From the NCBI RefSeq assembly GCF_001649575.2, contig NC_051443.1, positions 21,405,427 to 21,469,426 on the forward strand: DNA of 64,000 bases. The letters run 5' to 3'. This document shows, piece by piece, positions 1 to 11,700 of this stretch; position 1 is the stretch's first letter, and each line of letters starts with the position of its first letter. The position numbers and the translations under genes were made by a program. Origin of the DNA: Kryptolebias marmoratus (taxonomy: Eukaryota; Chordata; Actinopteri; Cyprinodontiformes; Rivulidae). The notes beneath the pieces were generated by a model. That model worked only from the letters and a program-made list of their open reading frames with translations. It did not search any database and was not told where the DNA came from.

Positions 1-639
1 CTGCCATACACTGCCTAATAATGTAGCTTAATAGGCTGTGACATGGCCAGACTAATACTGTAAATAGACAAATAATGTTTCTGCATTCTTTTATTGTGAT
101 AATGTAGTGATGCTTCCATGAAGCAGGAGGAAGTAATGACCCGCACCTGTGCTGGCACAAGCAGGAGGGGGGGGGGGGGCGCACACCCTTACAACCCCAC
201 CTCTACACCTAAATCCACAGCAAGGCTTTTTTATCATCAAGCAGGATCTTTAAAAATAATAATAATTAATGATAACGCACAGAAATCTCAGAAGATGAGC
301 AGAAGAAAAGACGCGCAGCATTAAGCAAGGATTAAAACTGGGTGATTGCGCGCCATATTGTGGCCTACATCTGCTTTTAAATCCACAGCAAAAGCTCTAC
401 CAAACCTCGCGAAATCTGTTTGACCATTAAAATTAGATTTATTAGATAAGAAATCAACAAAAGTCTGGATGGACTGAGTCATGGAAGCTTTCTTTTTCTT
501 TTTCTTTTTCTCTTTTAATCGGTCATTGAAAAGTTAAAAACTTAAATGGAGTGGAATGATTTTATATTAGGAAAAAACAAACAAAAACAAGGCTGTGTTG
601 TAATTTAAGCTTTTGACAAAAGGAGGGTGATGCATTTTA

Positions 640-1010
640 ATATGGTAATCACGCGCCCGGGGCATGCGTCATTTATTGACAGATTTCATGTTAAATGTCT
701 CAGGCTCACTTAGTCTTGTAGCTCTTAATTTATTATGTTTTGGGCCCCTCTCGTGCACTCTCTCCCTTCTTCCCCCTCCACCCCCCTTGTTTGACCCTCT
801 GAGGTCACACAAGCAATTCTTTTTTTTCAAACGCATGATTAATTTCTCAGTAGGGCGAGCGGCTAATGCATTATGAAGAAAGTGAAATGTATTCCAACGG
901 GGCTAATAGCGACATTGTATTCCAATAAGCCCCATTATTCCCCCCCTGCTTCTCATGGTTTAGTCATGCTCTGCTTTGGATAACATGTCAAACACATCCT
1001 TTTCAGGCAC
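640..1010. promoter_or_regulatory. Candidate conserved non-coding enhancer upstream of skor2
   Basis: The stretch has many TAAT homeodomain cores (GATTAATTTCTCAG, GGCTAATGCATTATG, GGGCTAATAGCG) and an octamer-like ATGCATTAT. It is free of simple repeats over most of its length, unlike the DNA around it. This is typical of enhancers near developmental transcription-factor genes, but conservation cannot be judged from one sequence, so the call is inference. Confidence 0.3.
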
Positions 1011-1214
1011 GGAGAAAGTTGTTTCACTCCAAAAATCTAAACAAAAATCAACCATATATTTTTTTCTTTTATTATCAATAATGAAACCCAATTAAATCCA
1101 TGCATCTTATAGTTTAATCTGTATAACTTATAACATAATCTAAACTTCTGCAAGTAAGAAAGAATAAGCGCGAGCCTGCTTATTTTCTCCATAATATTGA
1201 TATTTATCGTCATC

Positions 1215-1395
1215 GTTCTGAGTCGTGACGTCACCACCCCCTCTCCGACCCTCCTCTCTCTGTCCCGTGGAGTGTTCGTCCGCGAGACAAAAGCGCGCGC
1301 GGCGACAGCCTAAATTGGTTTGAAAAGAAGCAGATGGGGCTCGTGTTCTCCGCCGCGCGCACACCGATTGAGACTATAAAAAAGCGACCCTGTCG
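1215..1395. promoter_or_regulatory. CpG-rich patch with a CRE palindrome
   Basis: TGACGTCA, the full cAMP-response element palindrome, lies at 1226-1233 inside a CpG cluster (CGCGAGAC, GCGCGCGCGGCGAC, CCGCCGCGCGCAC) in otherwise AT-rich DNA, with a TATAAAA-like string near 1375. It could be an alternative upstream promoter of skor2 or of an antisense transcript. No transcript evidence is available. Confidence 0.3.
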
Positions 1396-2389
1396 TGTTT
1401 ATCGAGATGCTTTTGTGAAAGAGGGCTGGAGCGGGAATAAATTGTAGCCAGTCACTCAATATCCTCAGATTTTTTTTATCAATCTGACAGTCAAATTTAA
1501 ACACTTTTCTTTTTCTAAGACATAAATATAAAATAAGATGGATCAGTTTTGTCTTTTAGTTAGTTTTGAGCATTTCTGAACCATTTAAGAGTGATTAAAC
1601 TCCATTTAAGGACCTGACAAAGATGATGCATCACTGTTGCTCTCTTCAGCAAACATGTCATACAAGTATAGAGAAAATATCATTTCAATTTTTCATCTTT
1701 ACGTCTCTCGACAAACCACTTTTAAAACTTCTACAGGACCGAAAAGTCCTCTTTTAAGTCTAAATCACAACACAAACATGTTTGTTCATTTTGCATACTG
1801 AAAGCAGCACATCAGAACAGTCTTTACTGTCATTATACAAGAAGTTCCACAAAATTACATGCAGTCTCAATCAGTGCAAACAGAGCAATCCAACTGTCTT
1901 ACAAGACATTTATTCTACTAAAAACATTTAAAAAAAGAATACCTGAACTAGACCAATATAGTAGGTGTATATGTGTGTACAATAATGTGTGTGTATGTTT
2001 ATCTTTGAATGCACAGTTATTGAAACACATCAGGCAACCTTAAAACCAGTTTGTAATTAGGTCCTACAAGTACTGGATCAGAAACTACTGCAGTATCATT
2101 GTTGTCATATATTCACTAAAGTTAAGGTGTTGAGTTGAAAATGTAATCTTTTTTTAGCTTGTTTTGAAACAACCCATAGTATGTCCCCTCCACCGCTGAA
2201 AGTATTTGTGCAACTTTGTTCATAGCAGATGATGAGATCCTCCCTGAACAAATATTAACTTTTGGTCAATCTGCAGTTGTCATTCAGGGCAACTAATAAA
2301 GCAGAATAGGTTTTCAGATAAATGAAAAAAAAAAAAAGAATGTGAAGATTTTATTTTTTTCCACCCCAGGGGACCAAGAATTAGCTTTT

Positions 2390-2640
2390 GAGTGGCCAGT
2401 GTTGCATTAATTACCATGATTAGCATGTTTTAATGTTTTCTATTGTATACAGTTTAACATTTCTTTTTTATATATATTTGCATTTATGCTAACAAGTACT
2501 GATTTGTATTTATATGTTTCATTTTGTTTGTTTCTTTGTTTGTTTTTTGACCATTGGCTAAATCTGGCACAATGCAACTGCCCCATTTGGGGCGTTTTTG
2601 TTATTGTGCATGGTCCCAAATGAATAAACTAAACTAAAGT
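2390..2640 (+). mobile_element. Probable LINE 3' end fragment
   Basis: A T-rich tract is followed by GACCATTGGCTAAATCTGG, then CCCCATTTGGGGCG, TGTGCATGGTCCCAAATGA and ATAAACTAAACTAAAG. This order (T-rich run, short palindrome, GTGCATGGTCCC, then an AATAAACTAAACTAAA tail) is one I recognise from 3' ends of non-LTR retrotransposons in fish. The body of the element is absent, as expected for a 5'-truncated copy. The family name is uncertain. Confidence 0.45.
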
Positions 2641-3793
2641 GTCCTGTGAACAATTATGTCTTGACTAACAAGGACAGTGAGTATCATCCCTTCCCCATGA
2701 GCATAGTCCCCCAAAAAAGAGTTAAACAATATCCATTTTCTGCAGCTTCAGAGACTTGCTAATGATAAATGTAGGGAGATCACTTCTGCACATATAATGT
2801 CTAACTGGCCTATATGTCTTTTTATTTTTATTTTATTATTATTATTAAAAGATGTGACAGCAGGAGCAACCTCTCTGCTTTAGGAGTTTTGAATAAGGAA
2901 CTCCTTGGCCTTTTGGAAGAGCACCGCCCCCCCACCACGGCCCCCATTCGGGTAAATAAATCAATCTTTCATTGAGATTTTGAGGACCCCTTTCAGGTGA
3001 GTTGTCATAGTCTCTTGTAGCACTCTGTGCTGGTTCTGAGCTCCTCTTACCTTCAATTACAACAGATGATAGCCCATAGGCTACAACGTGCTTCCTGCTG
3101 CCGTGGATCCCCAGGGAACAACCTGCATAGAGAGTCGTATTTCGAAAAGCCTTCTCAGCGTTGGATGTGGGTATCAGCTGCCCTGACAGACATTATTCTG
3201 ATCCCCAGACTGTCTGTCTGCTGTCTCAGCTTTTATTTATCTCTCTTATTTTCTTGCTGTTGTATTGTTTTAATGCAAACTGTGTGTTTAAAAGCCACAT
3301 TCCCAATGCAACGCCTCATCTTCATGTCCGCTTCCATCTTTTAACATCGGTTTAATTAATTTGTAACTCAGGGGTGCAGGTGGTCGACCAGGAGGCATCC
3401 ATCTGATGTCTGCAGCGCGTGCCGCAGTCCTACAGCTTTTTGGAAATTAATTTAAAATTAATTTAATGTTCATTTGTTCAATTCAAAGTAAAAGTGTGCC
3501 AAATTGTGGGTTTGGCCCTACATGTGATGGAGCTGAGACCCGAGGGGGTAAGCGCGTGCGCAGTCCAGTTCCGTGCGTCCCGTCTCAGTTGGACTTTTCC
3601 TGCGTTTTGACAGTTAGAGAGAAACGTCATTTTATCAGTTTACTCCGACAGAGCAGCAGGCAGGGAGAGTGCGCGTGGACGAAACGCGTGTGTGTGTGCG
3701 TGTGCGAGCGCGTGTCCTGACTGGTGGGCTGAACTTAGGCTACACGCCAATCAAGCTGCAGGCAGGTGTGCGGTGGAGAGACAGAGAGGAGGT

Positions 3794-3798
<5 letters not shown>

Positions 3799-3831
<33 letters not shown>

Positions 3832-3842
3832 NNGGGGGGGGG
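3799..3842. repeat. (AG)n microsatellite with two ambiguous bases and a G run
   Basis: AG repeats run from 3799 to 3831, then two N at 3832-3833, then nine G. The N bases show that the assembly is uncertain here, so repeat length is not reliable. The tract lies just upstream of the probable skor2 first exon. Confidence 0.95.
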
Positions 3843-3889
3843 ATTAGGACGGCGCGTGGCGCTCTGAACGCGGAATAAAGCCGGCGCGA

Positions 3890-4098
3890 GCGGCGCAATT
3901 TACTCACATCTCACGAGCGGGCTCAGTCCTCCTCACTCCGGCACCGGTACCGCGATCTGCTGCCCTGGATCTAACCGAGTGTTTCTGTAAGAAAACTAAC
4001 AAACGATGAGTTGTTTACAGCCGCTCGGGAGAAGAGTTGTGTTGTGACGGAGGAACTTCTGCTTGACGCGTTTTGGAAACATCTCCTAAAAGTCAGAG
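3890..4098 (+). promoter_or_regulatory. skor2: skor2 GC-rich promoter and non-coding first exon (approximate)
   Basis: A locally GC- and CpG-rich stretch ends in a good donor (CAGAG|GTAAGG, cut after 4098). The next acceptor is at 5741-5745 (TTTCAACAG), 29 bases before the skor2 start codon. The simplest reading is a 5' untranslated exon spliced to the first coding exon across a 1.6 kb intron. The transcription start is not visible; 3890 is only where the GC-rich part becomes dense. A second possible donor (CTGTAAGAAA, near 3987) would give a shorter leader. Confidence 0.5.
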
Positions 4099-4278
4099 GT
4101 AAGGACCGCTCTTTGGACTAAATTTACTCTAAATTTAGGGAAAATAATGTTAGCTAACTGGTAACATGGCACGTGCGTAAAAGCACTAAGCTAATGAGTT
4201 CTTTTAGCCGATTTAAAGATGAAAAAATGACGTTTCATTTGACATTCCGTTACATTTCCAACCACTGCATGAAATTAG

Positions 4279-4351
<73 letters not shown>

Positions 4352-5745
4352 GTCGCCTCTCTTTCAGTTAATAAACAGACAGTTTGATCAGTCTCTGGAC
4401 AAGCGAGTTTGAAAAGTTTGCTTATTAGTCTGTATGCGCTGTAATGGCTCCTTAACGAACGAAATAAATAAATAATGATTTTTTTTAAATATCTCTTTTT
4501 TTCCCTTTTTTTAATAACTAATTTTTGTTTTACATTTTGGCGTCCAGTTCTGCGATTATTTGACATAATTATAGGCCAAACTCACTAAAAATTTAGCTGG
4601 ATCATCCCCAAATATGAATAGATAAGAAAAAAGTTATATGGTTATTAATAATATTATTATTAATAACAATAATATGTGAACTGTTTACTTCCAAACATGA
4701 ACCATTAGTTTTAGTACATTAAAAGCAATATAAAATGTTAAAAAAAATTTTTTTATGGCAACCAGCTTATGGAAATTGCCCCTAACAATAAATTCATGTT
4801 TTTGATATTTTTAAAGTTTTTAAAATTAATTATTTTGCATTCTTGTCAATTATTATAGAGTTCTCTTTTTTACCAAAAAAAATAAGAAACTAAGAAAATA
4901 AGGTAAAGATTAAACTAGCATTTAATTAAGCCAACATTAACATTAACACTGACAGGGGATAATAAAACTTGTTTAACTGTTGTAAATTGACTAAAAACTG
5001 CCTTCAGATTATATTTGGCCTCTGTTGTAACATCCTCTCTTAATGCCAGTGATCAAGGATTTTATTTTATTTTATAGTTTTTCAGATTGTTTTTTCCCCA
5101 AAACAAGATTTGTTTAATGGGCTGTGTAAAAACAGAAAATGTCAAATTCCATATGAATCTACAATATGGGTACATTTGTCAAAAATGGTGTGGGCTATTT
5201 TTTTCTGTAACACATATGTTTAAGAAGTGTGTTTTTCTCCTCCGTTTTTATGATGGCACAACCAAAGGCTGAGAATGCACGCAATGAAATTCAGGACTTC
5301 AAATATAAGAGTAGAAATAACATAAAGCAAATTCTGCAGAAAGAAAAAAAAACAACTTAAAAATCCCATTACTTCACAGTTTTAAAACCTGTTTTTGTAA
5401 ATTCAAAAATTGGAAACAATACTTGTGAATAATTTTTGTCATCGTATTTCAGTCATTCAGATTCAAATCACTTATGTTAGGAAGTTATGTGGTAAAAACA
5501 TTTTCAAATTCAGACTTCTTGTTTTAAAAATACAAATAATAAATAGATCAATTTTTTCCTTTCTCATTTATTATTTCTTAAATCTACATAACATTGCAGT
5601 ATGTCCTAAATTAGTTACAGTTTGTGTGTGTTAAATGTAATTTGTCATTTCTACAGAAATGGACTATAGAGAAAAGATTTTTACAGTTAAAACATAAAAA
5701 CTTGTATTTTTTTTTCTCTCTTTTTTTTTCCCTTTCTTTCAACAG
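4099..5745 (+). other. skor2: skor2 intron 1 (5' UTR intron)
   Basis: Plain AT-rich intron between the donor after 4098 and the acceptor at 5741-5745. Besides the ATT microsatellite I see no gene or RNA structure. Confidence 0.5.
4280..4351. repeat. (ATT)n microsatellite
   Basis: About 24 uninterrupted ATT/TTA units lie in the first intron of skor2. On the minus strand they produce an artificial poly-Asn frame. Confidence 0.97.
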
Positions 5746-5774
5746 GTTGTTCCACAACCAGTTTTATTCCAAGT

Positions 5775-8700
5775 ATGGACAAGGCTCATCTTTCAAGCAC
5801 TAATGACATAATAATGACAAACTCAACAGGACCTTATCAGCAGGAGCCTCTCACTCCTCCCAGGCCCGGCCATCATCACTCCTCATCATCTTCCTTATCC
5901 TCACCTTCTCCTTCCTCTTCTTCCTCACCCCTCAAACCTAACCAGGTTGGTCAGGTTATCCTATACGGCGTTCCTATTGTATCACTGGTTATTGATAACA
6001 TAGAGAGACTTTGCTTGGCACAAATTTCCAACACACTCCTGAAAAACTACAGTTACAATGAGATTCATAATCGCCGTGTGGCACTGGGCATCACCTGTGT
6101 CCAGTGCACTCCGGTTCAGCTGGAGATCCTCCGCAGGGCCGGCGCCATGCCCATCTCATCTCGCCGCTGCGGTATGATCACCAAGCGTGAAGCCGAGCGC
6201 CTGTGCAAGTCCTTCCTGGGAGAGAACTCGCCGCCGAAGCTGCCCGACAACTTTGCCTTTGATGTGACACACGAGTGTGCCTGGGGTTGCCGTGGTAACT
6301 TCATACCAGCACGCTACAACAGCTCCAGAGCCAAATGCATCAAGTGCTCCTTCTGCAACATGTACTTCTCCCCAAATAAGTTTATTTTCCATTCTCACCG
6401 TACACCAGATGCCAAGTACACCCAGCCCGATGCTGCCAATTTCAACTCCTGGCGACGGCACCTCAAACTGTCTGACAAACATCCACAAGATGAGTTAGTC
6501 TACGCATGGGAAGACGTCAAAGCCATGTTTAACGGAGGGAGTCGGAAGAGAGCACTGCCCTCGTCCAGTCACTGCTCCTCTATGGGTCCTATGAAGACTC
6601 TCCCAGGTACGGTTGTGCCCCACATGATGGGACCTGACCTGGGTGCTCAGAAAAGAGGCCGCTTCGAAGATGAGGACGATCTGGATGGAGACAGTCTGTC
6701 TCCCCGCAAAACACCACGTAACTACCCCGTTATCCCAGTCCCAAGCAAAGGCTTCAGCATGTTGCAGAAGTTTCCTACCACCTCACTCTTCCCTTCTCCG
6801 TATCCATTCCCAACATTTGGCCTCTGCCAGCAGAAAAAAGAGGACAGCGATGTTTCAACTGTGCAGAAAGGAGCAGGCCTGTCAGGTCTTTTATGGCCTG
6901 GCCGTAAAGACGCTTTTTATCCTCCCTTTTGCATGTTTTGGCCACCAAGAGCAGCAGGGGGTATTCCTGTCCCCACTTATCTCCAGCCCCAGCCCAGCAC
7001 CCTGTCCTCTTTGACAGAAAACCCAACTCTCAGGCAGGCCTTTCTGGATCTCTCAGACCCCAGTGATGCTGGGGCTGTGAGTGGCAATGGAAATGGTGTC
7101 AGCACAACTATAACCCCCAGCAATGGGACCACTACACCAAGATCAGGGTTGTTTGACCCAGACTGTACAACAACAACCGCTGATCCTCGCCCTGTGACAT
7201 CAGAGGGATGGCTCAAACTGTTAGACAACACAGCCCTCCAAACAAGAAAGCCGAGCTATGGCTCTGCCTTCCGTCCAGTCGTTAAAGATGCAGAGAGTAT
7301 CGCCAAGCTCCACAGCAACAGCGGAGGAGTCGTTGGGGCGACAGATGAGGACTTTGGAGTCGTGGTCACCGGGTCAGACCGACACCAACGACTGTCACCC
7401 ACCAGCAGCTGTAGTTATGGAAGTGAAAGCGGAGGCGAAGGAGAGGCTGAAGGAGGAGAGAGCGAAGAGGAGGGGGAAGTGGACGTGGAGTCTTCAAAGC
7501 AGGAGGAGGAGGAGGAGGAGAGGAGTTTCACAAGCAGACCACCACAGACTCAGAACAACCTGTACCACCCTGCCCTGAGTGACAGTGCTGGAGAGGAGAG
7601 GGGGAAGAACAGAGGGAGCAACGCAGTGTATCCCAGCACCTCCCCAGGATCCTCCTCAAACCCCATCCTGCAGGACTCCCCCAGCCTACCTGCCTCTCCA
7701 CGTGCCAGCTTGCCTCTCTCCAGCTCCACCCCACCACACCGAGAGGACACAGCTTACAAAAACGTAAATATCCCCACAGGGCACTTTAGCTAATTATTAT
7801 TTAAATGGTGCTCCAGTCAGGCAGTGCTGTGATCTGCATAAGCAGATTGATAGCCTGGTTTCTCCCTGTAGAAATTGAAACAGTCACCCTACTCTGATCC
7901 CAGCTAATAGACCTAGGCGTAGATTGTTTAATGGACACATAGTGTTTGTTCTCTTCCTGTCACCCCAACCTGTTAGGGCAACTCTAATCTTTAACCGTTT
8001 GACTCCCACATTAACCAGGCCTCTGACAGGAGGAAGAAGCAACAGAGTAGTCAATTAAAAACCATATATAAACTAAACTAGTCATTGTGTATCTTAATGT
8101 GAAAAACATAAACTTCAGGAATGTAGACTCGTGATTAATTTTAAGATTGACTTAAGAATTTTTTTTTTTTAAATGACTGCCAAACAGGGAGAAACCCTAA
8201 AACTTAAATAAGCTGAAGGTAACCAGCACAGACCTAAAGAAAGATGATCATGTCTGCTTTGTAGTACATCCTACCATCCTATACAGCATGAAATGTATAA
8301 CATTTAAAGGAAATGCTTATTGACAATTTGTTTTTTTCTAAATTTCAGAAAAACAGAGATGAAGGACTACCTGCATACGCAACCAAAGACAATTCCAGTA
8401 TTTCTGGTAAGCTCAAACATTTGGATATTTTTAAGTCTGTTATTTCTAGTTCACTTAAAATTTAAAGATAGTATTTTGCAGCTTGATTATATTGCTCAAG
8501 TGTGAAAGTGCAAAAAAACTGTTTGATTAAAAAAAAAATCTATATATTTATTCTGTGATAATCTTAGATCCCCTCTCCTTGTTCTGCTGAATGGACCTTT
8601 TGACTTTACATGCTACACCTGCAGTCTCTTTACAATAACTTAAAATGTTTAAACCTTTTTTTTGCACAGTTTTGAGAAATGGCTTTGCACACTATTTCAG

Positions 8701-11700
8701 CAAACTGTTTTACACTATCTGTTTCATCAAATGTTGGAGTCACTTGTATTATAGCATCTTTGTTTCATTTATTGTCTGACTGAGTGGTTTTATAGTGTTC
8801 CTGTGAACCCTGCAAGGCTCGCATCCCTGCAATGTTTCATTTGCTCCTCTCATCTTCCAATCTGACCCGTTTTGTGGGAGAAAATGCCTCTTTGTGTGTT
8901 TTCTTGCAGAGTGTTGACAAACACAAATAGTTAACTCACAAATGCACACACACACACAAAGGAGACACACACCTTGCACACACTTAGTTATCTCCATGTG
9001 TCCGGATAACCAGCTCAACCAATGGACCTTATTGACGCTCCCTTTCTTTATCTGCCTGTCTTTCTTTCCCATTTTCTCCCAGATGAAAACAAAGAGCAGA
9101 GAAGTTTCTTTGTGCCTGAAAGTGAGACATCTGCCCCAGACTATTGGAGAGAGTGCTCAGGTACAAACGCTCATACAATTGTTTCTTTCTCACAGTGTGT
9201 TAAAACTCAGCTGTTGTCAGATGAAATATGTCAAAGAAATAAAATAGGGGGAAAAAAGAACCTATTAGATGTTTGTGGAAAATGTAAGTTTAATCTGATA
9301 AATGCATTTTTTTTGTTTGTTTGTTTTGATTCTCGTATTGCACTGCAAGTCTCATGTTATTAATAAATTTCCCAGATGAAATTATAATAAAGTATTTAAT
9401 GAGGAAAGAAAATTATACATAAAAGCTATCATGTTGAATAAATATTGCGCTCAAACTATGACTTGATGTCCACAAATTGCAGTAATATATTTTCTTGGCA
9501 AATAAATGGCACTCAGGATACCTAGCGCAGTGAGAAAAAGCTCCTCAGTTTTTAGTGTTACCCTCTCCATACCTTTCTTCACTCAGATGGGGAGTAAAGG
9601 GATCCATATAAATACACACAAACATGAAAAGAAGTAGAAAGCTGCTCTGAAGCTACTCTCTTTAGCAGCGCTGTCGCCAGCACTGTTACTCTTAGGGGGG
9701 CTGTTATAGTTCAACAAGAAAACATCAGCTCAGAGATAAGCATTGTGCTGGCAATCTCCATCCTGGGCCCATATCTCCGCTGACATAATTGCCTTTTTTT
9801 CCCTTTCTCAGTGCAAAACACCCTTTCCCGTTTGAAAAAGATCACAGCTTATTGCCTTTTTATATCTGTCAGGGAGACATTAAAAGTGCTTTATGACATC
9901 TGTGCCAACATTTATATCTACAACCCCCCCTTCCATTCCCTCAACCCCTACACATGCAGACATCGTAATGATCCCTGTGCATAATGTATAATGTATTTCA
10001 AAAAATTACACGAAACAAATTAAATGAGACCACCTTTCCCCTGATTGCCAAATGTCTCCCTGGGCGGTGGGAAGCTCTACGTGATTAGAAGGCCTGATTC
10101 CTCTGAGTCCCTCCACCCCCCCTCCACTGTCTTTAAACTCTCCCTCTGTTTCTAGGGAGAAAAAATAATCTAATTTTCCATTTATGTAATGCAAACCGCC
10201 TTGGCTTTGACTATTCACGGTTAATTGACTGTCAAACGAGGTTGTTATCCTCGGGCACTGTCTGCAAATTTGCTTGTCAAATGAGACAGAGAGAGGAGAG
10301 GAAAGGAGAGGGGAGAGGAAAGGAGAGAGGAGAGCTCTCAGTGCTCAGAATGAGAGAGAAGCATAGGGAGGCCGAAGGAGCCAGGACACAAAATGACTGG
10401 ATGAGAACATTCATATGCAAGGTGCTGGGTTGCTTTACTTAAAGCCTCATCGTCACCAGATGTGACTGCAAATATACACACATGCCTAACAATGTAGACA
10501 ATAATATGATGGAGATGTTGACTCCAGAGACAGAAAAGTTCAGAACAAATAAGTAGATTTATTCTTTGTAACTCAAAGTGCTGAAACATAAATCCCAGGA
10601 ATCGTATTTTAACTGTGACAGCACTGCTAAACATTTATTTAAACATGTTTAATTTATGTAACAGCTCACAACAGTCACTGATACAGGACAGGATAATTAA
10701 TTGGCTAAAATAAATGCAACAGTTGGCAGCACTCAGGCTGCTGTTGTTTTCAACCAGGTGGATGCAACTTTTTCTTTCCCACGGACAACTCCTGTTTCAT
10801 CTTTAAAAGCCACCTGATTGATTTACTCCAGTTTATGTGATTTGATCTGACAGCAAGATGAGTCTAAGTATGACAAGTAGTGACCAGAGTCAAATACTGT
10901 AATACTCCTGTACACAAATAGTTTACACAAACTTACTCTGACACCCAGAGGCCAAAAATTGAACTGCAGTATTTAACTTAACTTTAGCAAAAGAAAACAA
11001 AATGTAGGTAGAGGAATAAAATACAGAAAAAAATATGCAAAAAAATTAAAACATGAAATTTGTTTTTACAAGCATTAGCTGTCATTCATACAAATGCTCT
11101 CATCTTGTTTTGTTGAGAATAAGAACCTTGAAAAAAGAAAGAAAACCAAAATAAATAATAATAATAATTGCTCAGTCAAATTTAATGTTTTACTTTACAT
11201 TACAAACTGAACTTTAGGAATGTTTACCAGGAGTTTAACTGTATAAATCTTTTTGGGTCTTTGTTCTGTGCTAAATTTTGTCTCTCTGTTTCTTGTTTTT
11301 TTTTCAGGTGATCAGAGCAGAAGTGCTTCCTCTCCTGTTGCGCTGAAGAAGGATGTCGAGAACATGGAGAAAGGTAAAAATCGTTTGAGTAACACATTAG
11401 AAAGTCTAAATACTTCTTGGGTGTTAACTGTATTTGTGAACTGACTTACTGCATAACTCCAGACCTTTCTCCCAACTTTACTTCTCACAATTCCATATTT
11501 TTTACTTGTTTTGGTTTTCATTTTGTAGAAGAGCTCCAGAAGGTTCTTTTGGAGCAGATTGACTTCAGGAGAAGACTGGAGCAAGAGTTTCATGCTCTGA
11601 AGGGCACTTCACCATTCCCTGTCTTCCGTAAGTCCTTTTACTTATCCTGTTTTCACATTCAGAAGAACTTTTTTTTCTTTTTGTCTCAATCTCATTCGCA

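Larger units (their letters stand above)
1..3797. other. Upstream intergenic DNA of skor2, no gene seen
   Basis: No open frame here resembles a known protein; the short frames are ordinary chance frames. Visible content: a poly-G run near 169-179; a homeobox-site-rich patch at about 640-1010; a CpG-rich patch with a perfect TGACGTCA site at about 1220-1390; an interspersed-repeat tail ending near 2640; and GT-rich DNA near 3690. The rest is plain AT-rich sequence. Confidence 0.6.

Noticed and set aside
3027..3344. A 105-codon plus-strand frame upstream of skor2
   Set aside because: No recognisable motif, composition like chance translation, and no sign of a gene around it.
4213..4566. A 117-codon minus-strand frame with a poly-Asn run
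   Set aside because: It is a translation of the ATT microsatellite in a skor2 intron, with no domain and no splice context.
6156..7578. Several frames of 60-123 codons inside the first skor2 coding exon
   Set aside because: Shadow frames of a GC-rich coding exon. The skor2 frame has clear family domains.
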